This document shows positions 1 to 7,373 of a DNA stretch of 26,401 nucleotides, piece by piece; positions within the stretch are counted from its first letter, which is position 1; every line of letters begins with the position of its first letter. Location of the stretch: positions 1 through 26,401 of the forward strand of contig JAQWJM010000128.1 in the NCBI GenBank assembly GCA_029248335.1. The letters are read 5' to 3'. The stretch comes from UBA12014 sp029248335. GTDB lineage: Bacteria > Planctomycetota > Phycisphaerae > Phycisphaerales > SM1A02. The notes under the pieces are model-generated. The model saw only the letters and a list, made by a program, of their open reading frames with translations, was not told the origin of the DNA and ran no database searches. The position numbers and the translations under genes were made by a program.

Positions 1-932
1 CCGCCGGTGGTGAATCCGCCGCCACGTCGCCGACCGACCGCGTCGATCTCGTCGAGGAAGATGATGCACGGGGAATTCTCCTTGGCCTGCTTGAAGAGGT
101 CGCGGACCCGGCTGGCGCCGACGCCCACGAACATCTCGACGAAGTCCGAGCCGGAGATCGTGAAGAACGGCACGTCGGCCTCGCCCGCGATCGCCTTGGC
201 GAGCAGGGTCTTGCCGCAACCGGGAAGTCCTTCGAGGAGGACGCCTCGGGGAATGCGGCCGCCGAGTCGCTGGAAACGCTTGGGATCCTTGAGGAAGGTG
301 ACGAGCTCCTCGACCTCCTCCTTGGCCTCCTGCACGCCGGCCACGTCCTTGAAGGACACGTTCACGGTGTCCTTGGTCTGGACGCGATGGCGGCTCTTGC
401 CGAAGTTGCCGAGCATTCCGCCGGGGCCGCCACCGGCGTTCCGCATGGAACGCAGGATGAAGAACCACACGATGAGGAAGATCAGGATGATCGGGCCGAA
501 CCCGATCAGCAGATCCATCCACGTGGAGTCGGAGGTCTTCTGATAGAAGGCGACGCCGAGGGGCTTCAGCTCCTCGAGGACGTAGTCGAGACCGCCCGCG
601 GCGATCTGGACCACGACCTGCGGAGCCTTGCCGTTGATCGGGGGGTATCCGGTGGTGCCGTCCTTGACCGAGGCGACGAGTTCCCGCTCGGACACCGTGA
701 TCGAGCCGGGCTCGATGTCCTTGTTTTCGACCAGCGTCTTGAACTGATCGAGCGAGATCTGGGTCGAGCCGTTGTTGGAGCCGGTCGCGACGACCCACAC
801 CAGGGCGACGAGCGCGAAGAGAATGACCCACGGCATCAGTCCCCGTCGGGGGCGGTTGGGCTGTGGCCCACCCGAGCCGTCGGGGCGTCCGGAGTCTGGT
901 CGTTGCGGATTCTGGCCTTGATCACTGGGCAT
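1..932 (-). CDS. ftsH: FtsH, ATP-dependent zinc metalloprotease (N-terminal part, cut by window edge)
   Basis: Membrane-anchored AAA+ protease that unfolds and degrades membrane and short-lived cytoplasmic proteins. About 310 residues are visible. A Pro/Gly/Arg-rich cytoplasmic start is followed by a membrane segment at about 33-50, a periplasmic domain, and a second membrane segment at about 141-160. The AAA domain then begins with the typical FKDVAGVQEAKEE stretch. Walker A is at 235-242 and reads GLPGCGKT, where most FtsH have GPPGTGKT. Walker B, FLDEID, has its acidic pair at 294-295. The SDFVEMFVGVGASRVRDLF pore region lies between them. The SRH region, HEXXH zinc site and protease domain lie beyond base 1, so intactness cannot be judged. 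The start is the ATG at 932-930, 88 bases after the lptE-like stop, which suggests one minus-strand operon. The family call is secure. Confidence 0.96.
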   Translation of the reverse strand, partial: MPSDQGQNPQRPDSGRPDGSGGPQPNRPRRGLMPWVILFALVALVWVVATGSNNGSTQISLDQFKTLVENKDIEPGSITVSERELVASVKDGTTGYPPINGKAPQVVVQIAAGGLDYVLEELKPLGVAFYQKTSDSTWMDLLIGFGPIILIFLIVWFFILRSMRNAGGGPGGMLGNFGKSRHRVQTKDTVNVSFKDVAGVQEAKEEVEELVTFLKDPKRFQRLGGRIPRGVLLEGLPGCGKTLLAKAIAGEADVPFFTISGSDFVEMFVGVGASRVRDLFKQAKENSPCIIFLDEIDAVGRRRGGGFTTG

Positions 933-1020
933 CACGAGGACCTCGTCGTGTTGAATAATCGAAAAGACACTTTGTCATCGTCCCACGGGTTCGCGGGAGC
1001 CACGCTTCCTGATGCGAAAA

Positions 1021-1566
1021 TCACCAATCGTCGCGGATCGCGTCGACCAGATCCGCGGCGAGCTGTTCTACGACCCCGAATCGGGCGAGATCGATCGTTT
1101 CCTGAGAAGGTCGAGAAGGCGTGAAAAGGGCGGAAGAGGCGAATCCCTTTCGCTCGATCAGGGTCTCGCCCGTCGAGAGATCGACCCATTCGAAGTCCAA
1201 TTCGGCCTTGAACAGCATTTCGTCGGCGAGGCCGGTGGTCACGCTGCTGGAGAGCAGGATCAGCTCGGCGGAACGGATCGTTCCCCGGAGCAGGGTGTCG
1301 GCGGTGCCTTGTCCAGTGACTTTGTAGGGCGTCCGCGACTCCATTTCCACCACCAGCGATCGTCCCAGTTCCCGTTCGAGCCCTCGGAACCAGGTGTCGT
1401 TCTGGAAGATCGGAATCGAGATGGTCTGGAAGCGGTCGTCGTGTGTCGACGTCATCGCCCAACCGGACTCGGGGTCCTTGTTGCAGCCCGGCAGGCAGGC
1501 CAGACTCGAGAGCCCGACCACGATCGTGACCGCCGCCCGTGCGGAGCGCTGCTGACCGAGGCTCAT
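1021..1566 (-). CDS. lptE: LptE-like LPS-assembly lipoprotein
   Basis: Predicted 181-residue outer-membrane lipoprotein of the LptE family, the plug and partner of the LptD translocon that inserts LPS into the outer leaflet. A hydrophobic signal is followed by a lipobox-like LPGC with the acceptor Cys at residue 28. The body has the LptE layout, with a DDRFQTISIPIFQNDTWFRG strand followed by SLVVEMESRTPYKV and DTLLRGTIRSAEL. The start ATG overlaps the upstream stop as ATGA (1566-1563), indicating translational coupling to the bamD-like gene. The family was recognised from pattern only. LptE proteins diverge strongly, so the symbol is a best guess. The tight coupling to an envelope TPR gene supports a role in outer-membrane biogenesis. 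Confidence 0.72.
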   Translation of the reverse strand: MSLGQQRSARAAVTIVVGLSSLACLPGCNKDPESGWAMTSTHDDRFQTISIPIFQNDTWFRGLERELGRSLVVEMESRTPYKVTGQGTADTLLRGTIRSAELILLSSSVTTGLADEMLFKAELDFEWVDLSTGETLIERKGFASSALFTPSRPSQETIDLARFGVVEQLAADLVDAIRDDW

Positions 1567-2720
1567 GGCGTCGACTCCGGCGTCGCCGTCGCGTCCACGG
1601 GGACTTCCGGCGCCAGCGAACGCGACGTCGGCAGCGGAACCTCCGGACGGGCCTCGACCCCGGTCTCGACCGGTCCGGCCGCGCCGAGCAAGGCCTCCGC
1701 CATCGCCCGGTAGTCGGGACATTCCGCGGCGATCCCCGCCGGCATGCTCGCCAGGATCGTCGGCGCGATCCGGAGTCCGTCGAGGGCCGCCACCGTCGCG
1801 GGATGCTTTTCCACGACCCGGCGGAGGTACTGTTCGGCGGAGACCGGATCGTCGATCGAGAGGTACCACTCCGCGGTCGTCAGCAGCTTTCGGGCCTCGG
1901 ATTCCTCGATTCGAACGAGCAGCGCCTCGGCGCCGATCCGCTGGGCCAGTCCGGGTTGGGTCGTCTCGAGCACTTCGAGTCGACGCTTCGCGTCGCGAAG
2001 ACCGGTGTCGTCGTACCGAGGTCCGCGGAAGGACGCCAGATAGGCCTGGATGAGTCGCTGCCGCGCCTTCTCGATCCGATCGGACCGCGGATAGTTCTGG
2101 ATGAAGAGGTCGTAGGCATCCGCCGCCAGCCGCATCTTCGAGCGAATGAAGTAGAAGTCGGCGAGCTCCATCCCGGCGTCCTCGGCGAGTCGACTTCCGG
2201 GAAGCCGCTCCTGGATCCGGATCAGGAGTTCCTCGGCATCGTCGTCCGCGTTGATGAGCCGGATCGTGCCGAGAAACTTCCGCTTCAGGCCGTTCGCGTA
2301 CGCGACCGCGATCTGGTATTCGCGTTCGAGGGCGGTCACGAAGGCTCGGCTCCCCGAATAGGTCCGCGTGATCGCCTCGTAGTCGAACAGCGCCTTGTAC
2401 TCATCGCCCATTTCGACCAGGGCGTCACCTCGGACGAGGAGCATCTCGGGGCGAGCCTCGCCCCCGGGGAACTTGTCGAGGAAGGCCGAGGCGAGGGCGC
2501 GGGCCCGCTGCGGTTCACCGAGTGCCAGGGCCCGGCGGGCCAGCACGACCTGTCGGGCGGCGGCGTCGATCGGCTTGTCCTCGGCCTGCCAGACGTCGTC
2601 GTCCCCGAGCTCGTAGGTCTCCTGCCGCGCGGACGCGGGTCCGGCGAGCCCGACGGCCATGACCAGCGCGGCGAGCGTCAGGAAGCCGATGGAGGATGGA
2701 GATGGAACAAGGCTTTGCAT
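1563..2720 (-). CDS. BamD/YfiO-like TPR periplasmic protein
   Basis: Predicted 385-residue exported protein built of tetratricopeptide-like helices, resembling BamD of the outer-membrane beta-barrel assembly complex and other YfiO/Tol-Pal-linked TPR proteins. The signal peptide has a hydrophobic core at about 12-27 and an Ala-Ser-Ala site before Arg-Gln. TPR-like stretches cover about 55-300, including ALGEPQRARALASAFLDKFP, AEDAGMELADFYF and ADAYDLFIQNYPRSDRIEKA. The C-terminal 50 residues are Pro/Thr/Val-rich and probably disordered. Unlike classical BamD there is no lipobox cysteine after the signal, so it may be soluble in the periplasm. The ATG at 2720 was chosen because it starts directly before the signal peptide, although the ribosome site upstream is weak. 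It is the first gene of the minus-strand group with the lptE-like gene and ftsH. Confidence 0.72.
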   Translation of the reverse strand: MQSLVPSPSSIGFLTLAALVMAVGLAGPASARQETYELGDDDVWQAEDKPIDAAARQVVLARRALALGEPQRARALASAFLDKFPGGEARPEMLLVRGDALVEMGDEYKALFDYEAITRTYSGSRAFVTALEREYQIAVAYANGLKRKFLGTIRLINADDDAEELLIRIQERLPGSRLAEDAGMELADFYFIRSKMRLAADAYDLFIQNYPRSDRIEKARQRLIQAYLASFRGPRYDDTGLRDAKRRLEVLETTQPGLAQRIGAEALLVRIEESEARKLLTTAEWYLSIDDPVSAEQYLRRVVEKHPATVAALDGLRIAPTILASMPAGIAAECPDYRAMAEALLGAAGPVETGVEARPEVPLPTSRSLAPEVPVDATATPESTP

Positions 2721-2828
2721 CCGCTGCGAATGGTACGAGACCCACGTCGACGGCGTGCGGTGAATGATCGTTTCGGGCACTTCCTCCGCCGCCCCGGGGG
2801 TATGACCGGGGGTATCGTGGAGGCCTTC

Positions 2829-3737
2829 ATGTCGACGCTGGTGATCTACAACCCGATCTCGGGCGCCGGTCGGGCCCTTCAGTCGGCCACGAATCTGGAG
2901 CGGGCCGCCGCGGACGCCGGTCTCGAAGTCGTCCTGATGCCGACCCGGGCCGAACCGCCCGCCGCCTGGTTGCGCGAGCCGCTGGCGTCGCATGATCGAC
3001 TGGTGGTGGTCGGCGGCGACGGCGCGGTCCGAGCCGCGGCGGCCGAGGCCGCCCACGCGGACGTTCCACTGGTTCATCTTCCGGCCGGAAACGAGAATCT
3101 CTTCGCCCGTGAATTCGAGATGACCGACGACGTCGACGAGGTCGTCCGCCGCCTTCGTGATGGCGTGGTCCAGCGCGTCGATCTCGCCTCGGCCGCCGCG
3201 GACGGCGGGCCCGCGGAGACCATGGTGCTGATGGCGTCGGTCGGCTTCGATGCCGACGTCGTCCATGATCTCGCGTCGAAGCGACGCGGGCCGGTCCGGC
3301 ATTTCTCCTACCTGCTGCCCGCCATTCGGAGTTTCCTGCGATTCGCCCCCGCAGCCGTTCACGCAATGGTCGATGACATCGCCGTCCCGGAAGTCGGGCC
3401 GGCGATCGTGATGATCGCGAACTCCCGTCAGTATGCCTGTCGGCTCGATCCGGCGGCCCGGGCTCGAATGGACGATGGCCGACTCGACCTGCTGATCCTG
3501 CCCTGCCGGGGGCGGTTCGGCCTTCTTCGCTGGATGTTCACCATCTTTCGCCGCCGTCAGTTGGAGGCCCCCCGGGCCGTCTATCGGGAAGGGCGGCGGT
3601 TCCGGATCGACTTCGACCAGCCGGTCCATTGGCAGGTGGACGGGGACCCGCCACATCACTCCAGCGTGGTTCGACGGCTCGAAATCGAGATCGAATCCGG
3701 CGTGCTTCCGGTGCTCGTACATCCGAGAACCGCCTGA
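2829..3737 (+). CDS. YegS/diacylglycerol-kinase-like lipid kinase
   Basis: Predicted 302-residue cytoplasmic enzyme of the DAGK catalytic-domain family, which phosphorylates lipid or sphingosine-like hydroxyls with ATP. The N-terminus MSTLVIYNPISGAGRA matches the family start (VIxNPxSG). The nucleotide loop VVVGGDGAVRAAA is at about 60-72 and has Ala where GGDGT has Thr. The HLPAGNENLFARE stretch at about 83-95 corresponds to the usual LGTGNDFAR segment. The C-terminal beta domain ends in QPVHWQVDGDPP, the usual closing QxDGE-like motif of this family. Ribosome site GGAGG at 2819-2823 lies 5 bases before the chosen ATG and rules out the in-frame upstream ATG. It is divergent from the envelope genes and 148 bases before the flagellar cluster. 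The substrate cannot be told. Confidence 0.85.
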   Translation: MSTLVIYNPISGAGRALQSATNLERAAADAGLEVVLMPTRAEPPAAWLREPLASHDRLVVVGGDGAVRAAAAEAAHADVPLVHLPAGNENLFAREFEMTDDVDEVVRRLRDGVVQRVDLASAAADGGPAETMVLMASVGFDADVVHDLASKRRGPVRHFSYLLPAIRSFLRFAPAAVHAMVDDIAVPEVGPAIVMIANSRQYACRLDPAARARMDDGRLDLLILPCRGRFGLLRWMFTIFRRRQLEAPRAVYREGRRFRIDFDQPVHWQVDGDPPHHSSVVRRLEIEIESGVLPVLVHPRTA

Positions 3738-3819
3738 TCCGCGGGTCGTGCCGGCGGATTCCGCCCGAAAGTGCCGACTGGGGTCAAGGTCGATCCCGGG
3801 TTCGCCGATGCGACGCGAG

Positions 3820-3838
3820 GGACCGGGGCTTCCGGTCC
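3820..3838 (+). other. Hairpin in the leader of the fliL-like gene
   Basis: A perfect 7-bp stem (GGACCGG with CCGGTCC) around a 5-base loop lies 48 bases before the fliL-like ATG. There is no T-run, so it is not an ordinary terminator. It may shape the operon leader mRNA. No convincing promoter was found in 3738-3885. Confidence 0.4.
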
Positions 3839-3885
3839 ATTCCGGGGGGGAACGCTCGTACGCGAGTGGCAGGGAGACTCAGGCG

Positions 3886-4512
3886 ATGTCGGATCAGGCA
3901 ACGGACAACGAGGACGTGAAGGGCACCGAGGATTCCGGGAAGCGGAAGCGGGGTGGCCTGAAGACCGCGGTCATGACGCTCACGCTGCTCGTCGCGGAAG
4001 CCGGACTCATCGGCGGGGGCTTCATGATGTTCGCCGAACCCGCGCGGACCGAAGCCAGCGCCACGGCATTCGATGCGCCGGCCCCGGTGCTCGAACCCGA
4101 ACTGGCCGAGGTTCTGATCTTCGATGACCACCTCTTCAACGACGCCTCGGGAATCGGGTTCATGTACTCGACCCGGGTGTATCTCGAGATCGACCAGCGT
4201 GACAAGGCGTGGCTCGAGATCGAAGCCCAGGGAGCACCTGGAAAGATCGAGGCGGCGCTCATGTCGATCTGGAAGTCCGCGACTCGTCGAGACCTCGAAT
4301 CAGACGAACTGGGCGCCCTCGAGGCCCGGGTCGCCCGCGCCCTGGTGAGCGAGGGGCTCTTCGATCGACGCCCCGCGTCGGCTGGACTCGTCGGTGTGGA
4401 CGGCCACGACGACCATGGCGAGGTCATGCCGGTCTCGTTCGAGCTGCCTGACGGCCCGATCATCCACGACGTGATCGTCGTGATGGAGCTCGGGCGTCGG
4501 GTCAACCGCTGA
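3886..4512 (+). CDS. fliL: FliL-like flagellar basal-body-associated protein
   Basis: Predicted 208-residue single-pass membrane protein. A charged cytoplasmic tail (1-25) is followed by a membrane segment at about 26-49, a flexible Ala/Pro linker and a periplasmic domain. That domain has the FliL rhythm: a strand with a hydrophobic, Asn-containing stretch, then STRVYLEID, then a long helix pattern (KIEAALMSIWKSATRRDLES, then ELGALEARVARAL), then a final strand PIIHDVIVVMELGRRVNR. FliL stabilises the MotAB stator around the rotor. The call rests on topology, this residue pattern and the position at the head of the flagellar cluster; the sequence is divergent. AGGGAG at 3871-3876 precedes the ATG by 9 bases. 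An upstream in-frame ATG at 3748 would add 46 residues of non-coding character and was rejected. Confidence 0.6.
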   Translation: MSDQATDNEDVKGTEDSGKRKRGGLKTAVMTLTLLVAEAGLIGGGFMMFAEPARTEASATAFDAPAPVLEPELAEVLIFDDHLFNDASGIGFMYSTRVYLEIDQRDKAWLEIEAQGAPGKIEAALMSIWKSATRRDLESDELGALEARVARALVSEGLFDRRPASAGLVGVDGHDDHGEVMPVSFELPDGPIIHDVIVVMELGRRVNR

Positions 4513-4601
4513 ACCGCGGTTTCAGGCCGATCGTGCGCCTCCGCTGAACGGAATCCATGAGATCCGAGGCTGTTGCGCGTCAATTGCGCGAAACGGTCGG
4601 G

Positions 4602-4627
4602 CGGGACAGGCATTCTCTGCAGTCCCG
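4602..4627 (+). other. Stem-loop between the fliL-like gene and fliN
   Basis: A 6-bp stem (CGGGAC with GTCCCG) closes a 14-base loop in the 212-base gap before fliN. Just upstream, TTGCGCG occurs twice in direct orientation with a 4-base gap (4573-4590). No T-run follows. It could be an operon-internal mRNA structure, or chance in GC-rich sequence. Confidence 0.25.
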
Positions 4628-4724
4628 ACATCGGCCCGTCCGATGATCTCTAGGCGGGTCCGGCATGGATGCTGGTGTCTTCCCGTCCAATTCCGGATCC
4701 CCACGGACGGCGGAGCCGCACCGA

Positions 4725-5159
4725 ATGACCGAACCACCGACCGATCCCACGCCCCAGAGTCCGGAACCCGCCCCTGCCGAGATGGTGGAGGAGGCGATTC
4801 GCGACGCCGGTGAGCAGGTCGACGCCATGAACGACACCGCCGCCTCGGCGGCCGGAGCCGTCCCGCTCCCGGACTTCGGGGCGGGCACCTCGGAGGCCGC
4901 GGCCGCCGGAATCGGCATGCTCGGCGACGTCGATCTCGACGTCCGCATCGAACTGGGCCGGACCAGCATGCTGGTCGACGACGTGCTCAAGCTGTCGCCG
5001 GACTCGGTCGTCGAACTCGACAAGGCCGCGGGTGATCCCGTGGACATCTTCGTGAACGGTCGACACGTCGCCCGCGGCGAGGTTCTCGTGCTGAACGAGA
5101 ACTTCTGCGTCCGGGTGAGCGAGATCGTCGGAAAGATCCCCGAGACGAGCTCCGGCTGA
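4725..5159 (+). CDS. fliN: FliN, flagellar motor switch C-ring protein
   Basis: Predicted 144-residue cytoplasmic protein of the C-ring, which switches rotation and docks export substrates. An acidic, Ala/Pro-rich N-terminal region of about 65 residues precedes a SpoA/FliN domain. That domain reads LGDVDLDVRIELGRTSMLV, then VLKLSPDSVVELDKAAGDPV, then DIFVNGRHVARGEVLVLNEN and FCVRVSEIV, all hallmark FliN segments. An in-frame ATG at 4665 would add 20 residues. I prefer 4725 because GGAG at 4712-4715 sits 9 bases upstream and the extra stretch has unusually low G/C at third positions. fliM, often next to fliN, is not in this window. Confidence 0.93.
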   Translation: MTEPPTDPTPQSPEPAPAEMVEEAIRDAGEQVDAMNDTAASAAGAVPLPDFGAGTSEAAAAGIGMLGDVDLDVRIELGRTSMLVDDVLKLSPDSVVELDKAAGDPVDIFVNGRHVARGEVLVLNENFCVRVSEIVGKIPETSSG

Positions 5160-5185
5160 CCCTCGAACACATCTCGTCGATCGCG

Positions 5186-5206
5186 ACGACCGGAGGATCC
5201 GGTCGT
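5186..5206 (+). other. GGA-triloop hairpin before fliO
   Basis: A perfect 9-bp stem (ACGACCGGA with TCCGGTCGT) closes a 3-base loop GGA, with an A-U closing pair. It lies in the fliN-fliO gap, 11 bases before the AGGAAGG ribosome site of fliO. There is no T-run. A GGA held in a hairpin loop is the core of CsrA/RsmA binding sites; that reading is inference. Confidence 0.55.
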
Positions 5207-5229
5207 GACCACCAGCCAGGAAGGCGTCC

Positions 5230-6255
5230 ATGGACCTCGCGCGAATCCGTTCTCAAATCACCGTCGTTCCCGTCGTCACGTTGCTGACGTCGATGTCGAT
5301 CATGACGACCATGGCCACCGCGACGCCGCCCTCTTCGGAGCTGAACGGCGTCGCGAAGATCGCCCCGGCGGCGGACCTCGACGCGCCCGTGATCATCGAA
5401 CCCGGGCAGGTCGACGTGATGCCGACGACGTCGGACGTCGAGGCGTCGAGCCCATCAGTTCAGTCAAGCCTGTCAGTCATGGCCGTCGGTGCTGGTGATT
5501 CGCCGATCGAGCCCGTGATCGAGTCCACGTCCCCGGAATCGTTGGTGGTCGCGGACGGCGATTCCCGCCCGCTCGATGCCGACATGGATCCCGGGCCGGA
5601 ACCGAGCGTCGAGGACGAGGACGCTTCCCGGGCCGCGGCCGCCGCGGTCCTCTCGACCGCGGGCGAGATCGCCTCGTTCGATCGCACGCCGATCTTCGGA
5701 CGTGCCGGCAACGCGTCGGGCGAAACGGCCGCTGGGACGCCGCTGACCACGACCACGCCCGTCGGCACGGCCACGAGGTGGTGGAACGCCCCCGAACTGC
5801 GGGTCTTCGGCTTGCTCGCGTTGCTCGTGCTCGCGGCGGTCTTCATGAAGCGACACGGCGGCCGGAGCATCGGACTCGCGGGTGGGCCGAGGCCCTCCGG
5901 CGTGGTGTCGGTCCTCGGCCGCTTTCCGTTCGGACGTTCGGCCTCGCTGGTCCTGCTCGAATGCGGGCCGAAGGTCCTGCTGCTCCACCAACACGCCGGC
6001 AAGGGTGGCGAGGTCACGACGCTCGCCGAATTCAGCGATCGCGACGAGGTCGCCGATCTGCGCGGTCGGCTCACCGCGACCGAGCGAGATGCGAAGGGCG
6101 GCTTCGGTCGCGAACTCGAACAGAATCTGGGCCTCTACGACCGACGCGGCCGCCCGCGCGGCTTCGGCGGTGAGGACGGCCTGCCCGTCCAGGGACCGAT
6201 CGAGACCGTTGATCTGACGCGTCGACGCCCCCGTCGAGGGGTGCGTGGCAACTGA
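5230..6255 (+). CDS. fliO: FliO, flagellar export gate assembly protein
   Basis: Predicted 341-residue protein, much longer than enteric FliO (about 120 residues). It has an N-terminal signal-like hydrophobic stretch (about 9-30) and a long, acidic, Ser/Pro/Asp-rich extracytoplasmic region to about 185. A membrane segment follows at about 191-208, then the FliO cytoplasmic domain (about 218-285: VSVLGRFPFGRSASLVLLEC, then GPKVLLLHQ). A basic C-terminal tail ends the protein. FliO helps assemble the FliP ring of the export gate. AGGAAGG at 5218-5224 lies 5 bases before the ATG. Its stop overlaps the fliP start by one base (TGATG, 6253-6257). Family by domain and by the fixed fliO-P-Q-R order. 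Confidence 0.85.
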   Translation: MDLARIRSQITVVPVVTLLTSMSIMTTMATATPPSSELNGVAKIAPAADLDAPVIIEPGQVDVMPTTSDVEASSPSVQSSLSVMAVGAGDSPIEPVIESTSPESLVVADGDSRPLDADMDPGPEPSVEDEDASRAAAAAVLSTAGEIASFDRTPIFGRAGNASGETAAGTPLTTTTPVGTATRWWNAPELRVFGLLALLVLAAVFMKRHGGRSIGLAGGPRPSGVVSVLGRFPFGRSASLVLLECGPKVLLLHQHAGKGGEVTTLAEFSDRDEVADLRGRLTATERDAKGGFGRELEQNLGLYDRRGRPRGFGGEDGLPVQGPIETVDLTRRRPRRGVRGN

Positions 6256-7052
6256 TGATCTCCGCACCGCGTTTCATGCTCGCCCAGTCCCTTCCCGGCG
6301 TCGATCCCGCATCGCAGCTCGAGAACCCCATCGGGTTCGTCGAGGCCGCGGCGCAGGCCGTGCCGGGCATGGACGGTTCGACGTCCGCCCCGATCAGCAT
6401 CGTGCTGCTGCTCACGGTGCTGACCCTGGCGCCGGCGATCCTGATCCTCTGCACGTCGTTCACCAGATTCGTGGTGGTGCTCGGCCTGCTCCGGCAGGCG
6501 ATCGGCACCCAGGGCCTGCCGCCGAGCCAGGTGGTCGTCGGACTCAGCCTGTTCCTGACCTTCGTCGCGATGTCACCGACCCTCGAGGCGATGTGGAGCG
6601 ACGGCGTCCGGCCCTATCTCGACGCCCCCGTCGGGGAACGCGATTCGCTCGCGGCCTGGGAGGGCGTGAAGCAGCCGTTGAGGAACTTCATGATCGCGCA
6701 GATCCGCGGCGCGGAGAACGAGTCCTCGGTGGAGATGATGCTGAACTTCCAGGGGTACGACGCCGACGCGCGGGCGGGCATGGAGTGGAAGGACGTCGAC
6801 ATGGTCGCGTTGATTCCGGCCTTCGTCCTCAGCGAACTCAAGATCGCGTTCCTCATCGCGTTCCGCATCTACCTGCCGTTCCTCGTCATCGACATGGTGG
6901 TGTCGAGCCTGCTCATCTCGATGGGCATGATGATGCTCCCGCCGGTGTTCATCTCGCTTCCGTTCAAACTGCTGCTCTTCGTGGTCGCCGACGGCTGGAC
7001 GCTGGTCGCCGGCAGTCTCATGGAGAGCGTCGTCCGGGTCGGCGGAGGCTGA
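6255..7052 (+). CDS. fliP: FliP, flagellar type III export gate protein
   Basis: Predicted 265-residue integral membrane protein that forms the core FliP5 ring of the export channel. Signature stretches are present: TSFTRFVVVLGLLRQAIGTQ followed by VGLSLFLTF, and later FVLSELKIAFLIAFRIYLPF, then SMGMMMLPPVFISLPFKLLL. These cover the expected four membrane helices and the conserved family motifs. The start overlaps the fliO stop, and the nearest G-rich site (GAGGGG, about 6235) is 14 bases away, so translation is probably coupled. The short N-terminus before the first helix lacks a clear signal-peptide core, whereas many FliP proteins are made with a cleaved signal; the true start might differ slightly. 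Confidence 0.96.
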   Translation: MISAPRFMLAQSLPGVDPASQLENPIGFVEAAAQAVPGMDGSTSAPISIVLLLTVLTLAPAILILCTSFTRFVVVLGLLRQAIGTQGLPPSQVVVGLSLFLTFVAMSPTLEAMWSDGVRPYLDAPVGERDSLAAWEGVKQPLRNFMIAQIRGAENESSVEMMLNFQGYDADARAGMEWKDVDMVALIPAFVLSELKIAFLIAFRIYLPFLVIDMVVSSLLISMGMMMLPPVFISLPFKLLLFVVADGWTLVAGSLMESVVRVGGG

Positions 7053-7063
7053 CCGTTCATTCG

Positions 7064-7084
7064 GGCGTCGCAGGATGCGACGCC
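7064..7084 (+). other. GGA-triloop hairpin before fliQ
   Basis: A perfect 9-bp stem (GGCGTCGCA with TGCGACGCC) closes a GGA triloop with an A-U closing pair. It lies in the fliP-fliQ gap, 10 bases before the AAGGAG ribosome site of fliQ. It has the same stem length, loop and closing pair as the hairpin before fliO, with unrelated stem bases. There is no T-run. Confidence 0.55.
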
Positions 7085-7106
7085 TCGCCCCGGGAAGGAG
7101 TCCCGC

Positions 7107-7361
7107 ATGGAGATCGACGCGCTCGACCTCGCCCGTTCCGCACTGCTGATCTCGCTCTGGCTCGCCACGCCGATCCTGATCGCCGGCCTGGTGGTCGGTC
7201 TGATCGTCAGCATCGCGCAGGCGGTCACGCAGATTCAGGAACAGACCCTGTCCTTCGTGCCCAAGATCGCCGCGATGATCCTCGTCGCGGTCGCGCTGCT
7301 CGGTTGGATCTCGGCCCAGATGGTCGAGTTCGCGCAGCAGATGTTCATTCTTCCCACCTGA
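7107..7361 (+). CDS. fliQ: FliQ, flagellar type III export gate protein
   Basis: Predicted 84-residue protein with two membrane helices (about 10-38 and 50-72), the normal length and topology of FliQ, which packs around the FliP/FliR core. The typical segment GLIVSIAQAVTQIQEQTLSF and the following KIAAMILVAVALLG are intact. The AAGGAG at 7095-7100 lies 6 bases before the ATG. It sits in the canonical place between fliP and fliR. Confidence 0.95.
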   Translation: MEIDALDLARSALLISLWLATPILIAGLVVGLIVSIAQAVTQIQEQTLSFVPKIAAMILVAVALLGWISAQMVEFAQQMFILPT

Positions 7362-7373
7362 TCGGATGTCCCC

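Noticed and set aside
1539..2828. Plus-strand extension of the lipid kinase frame by about 430 codons
   Set aside because: It is antisense to the bamD-like gene and low in protein character. The kinase has its own GGAGG site at 2819 and the family N-terminus begins at 2829.
4665..4724. Upstream ATG for fliN
   Set aside because: The extra 20 codons show low third-position G/C, and the site before 4725 is better placed. It remains a possible alternative.
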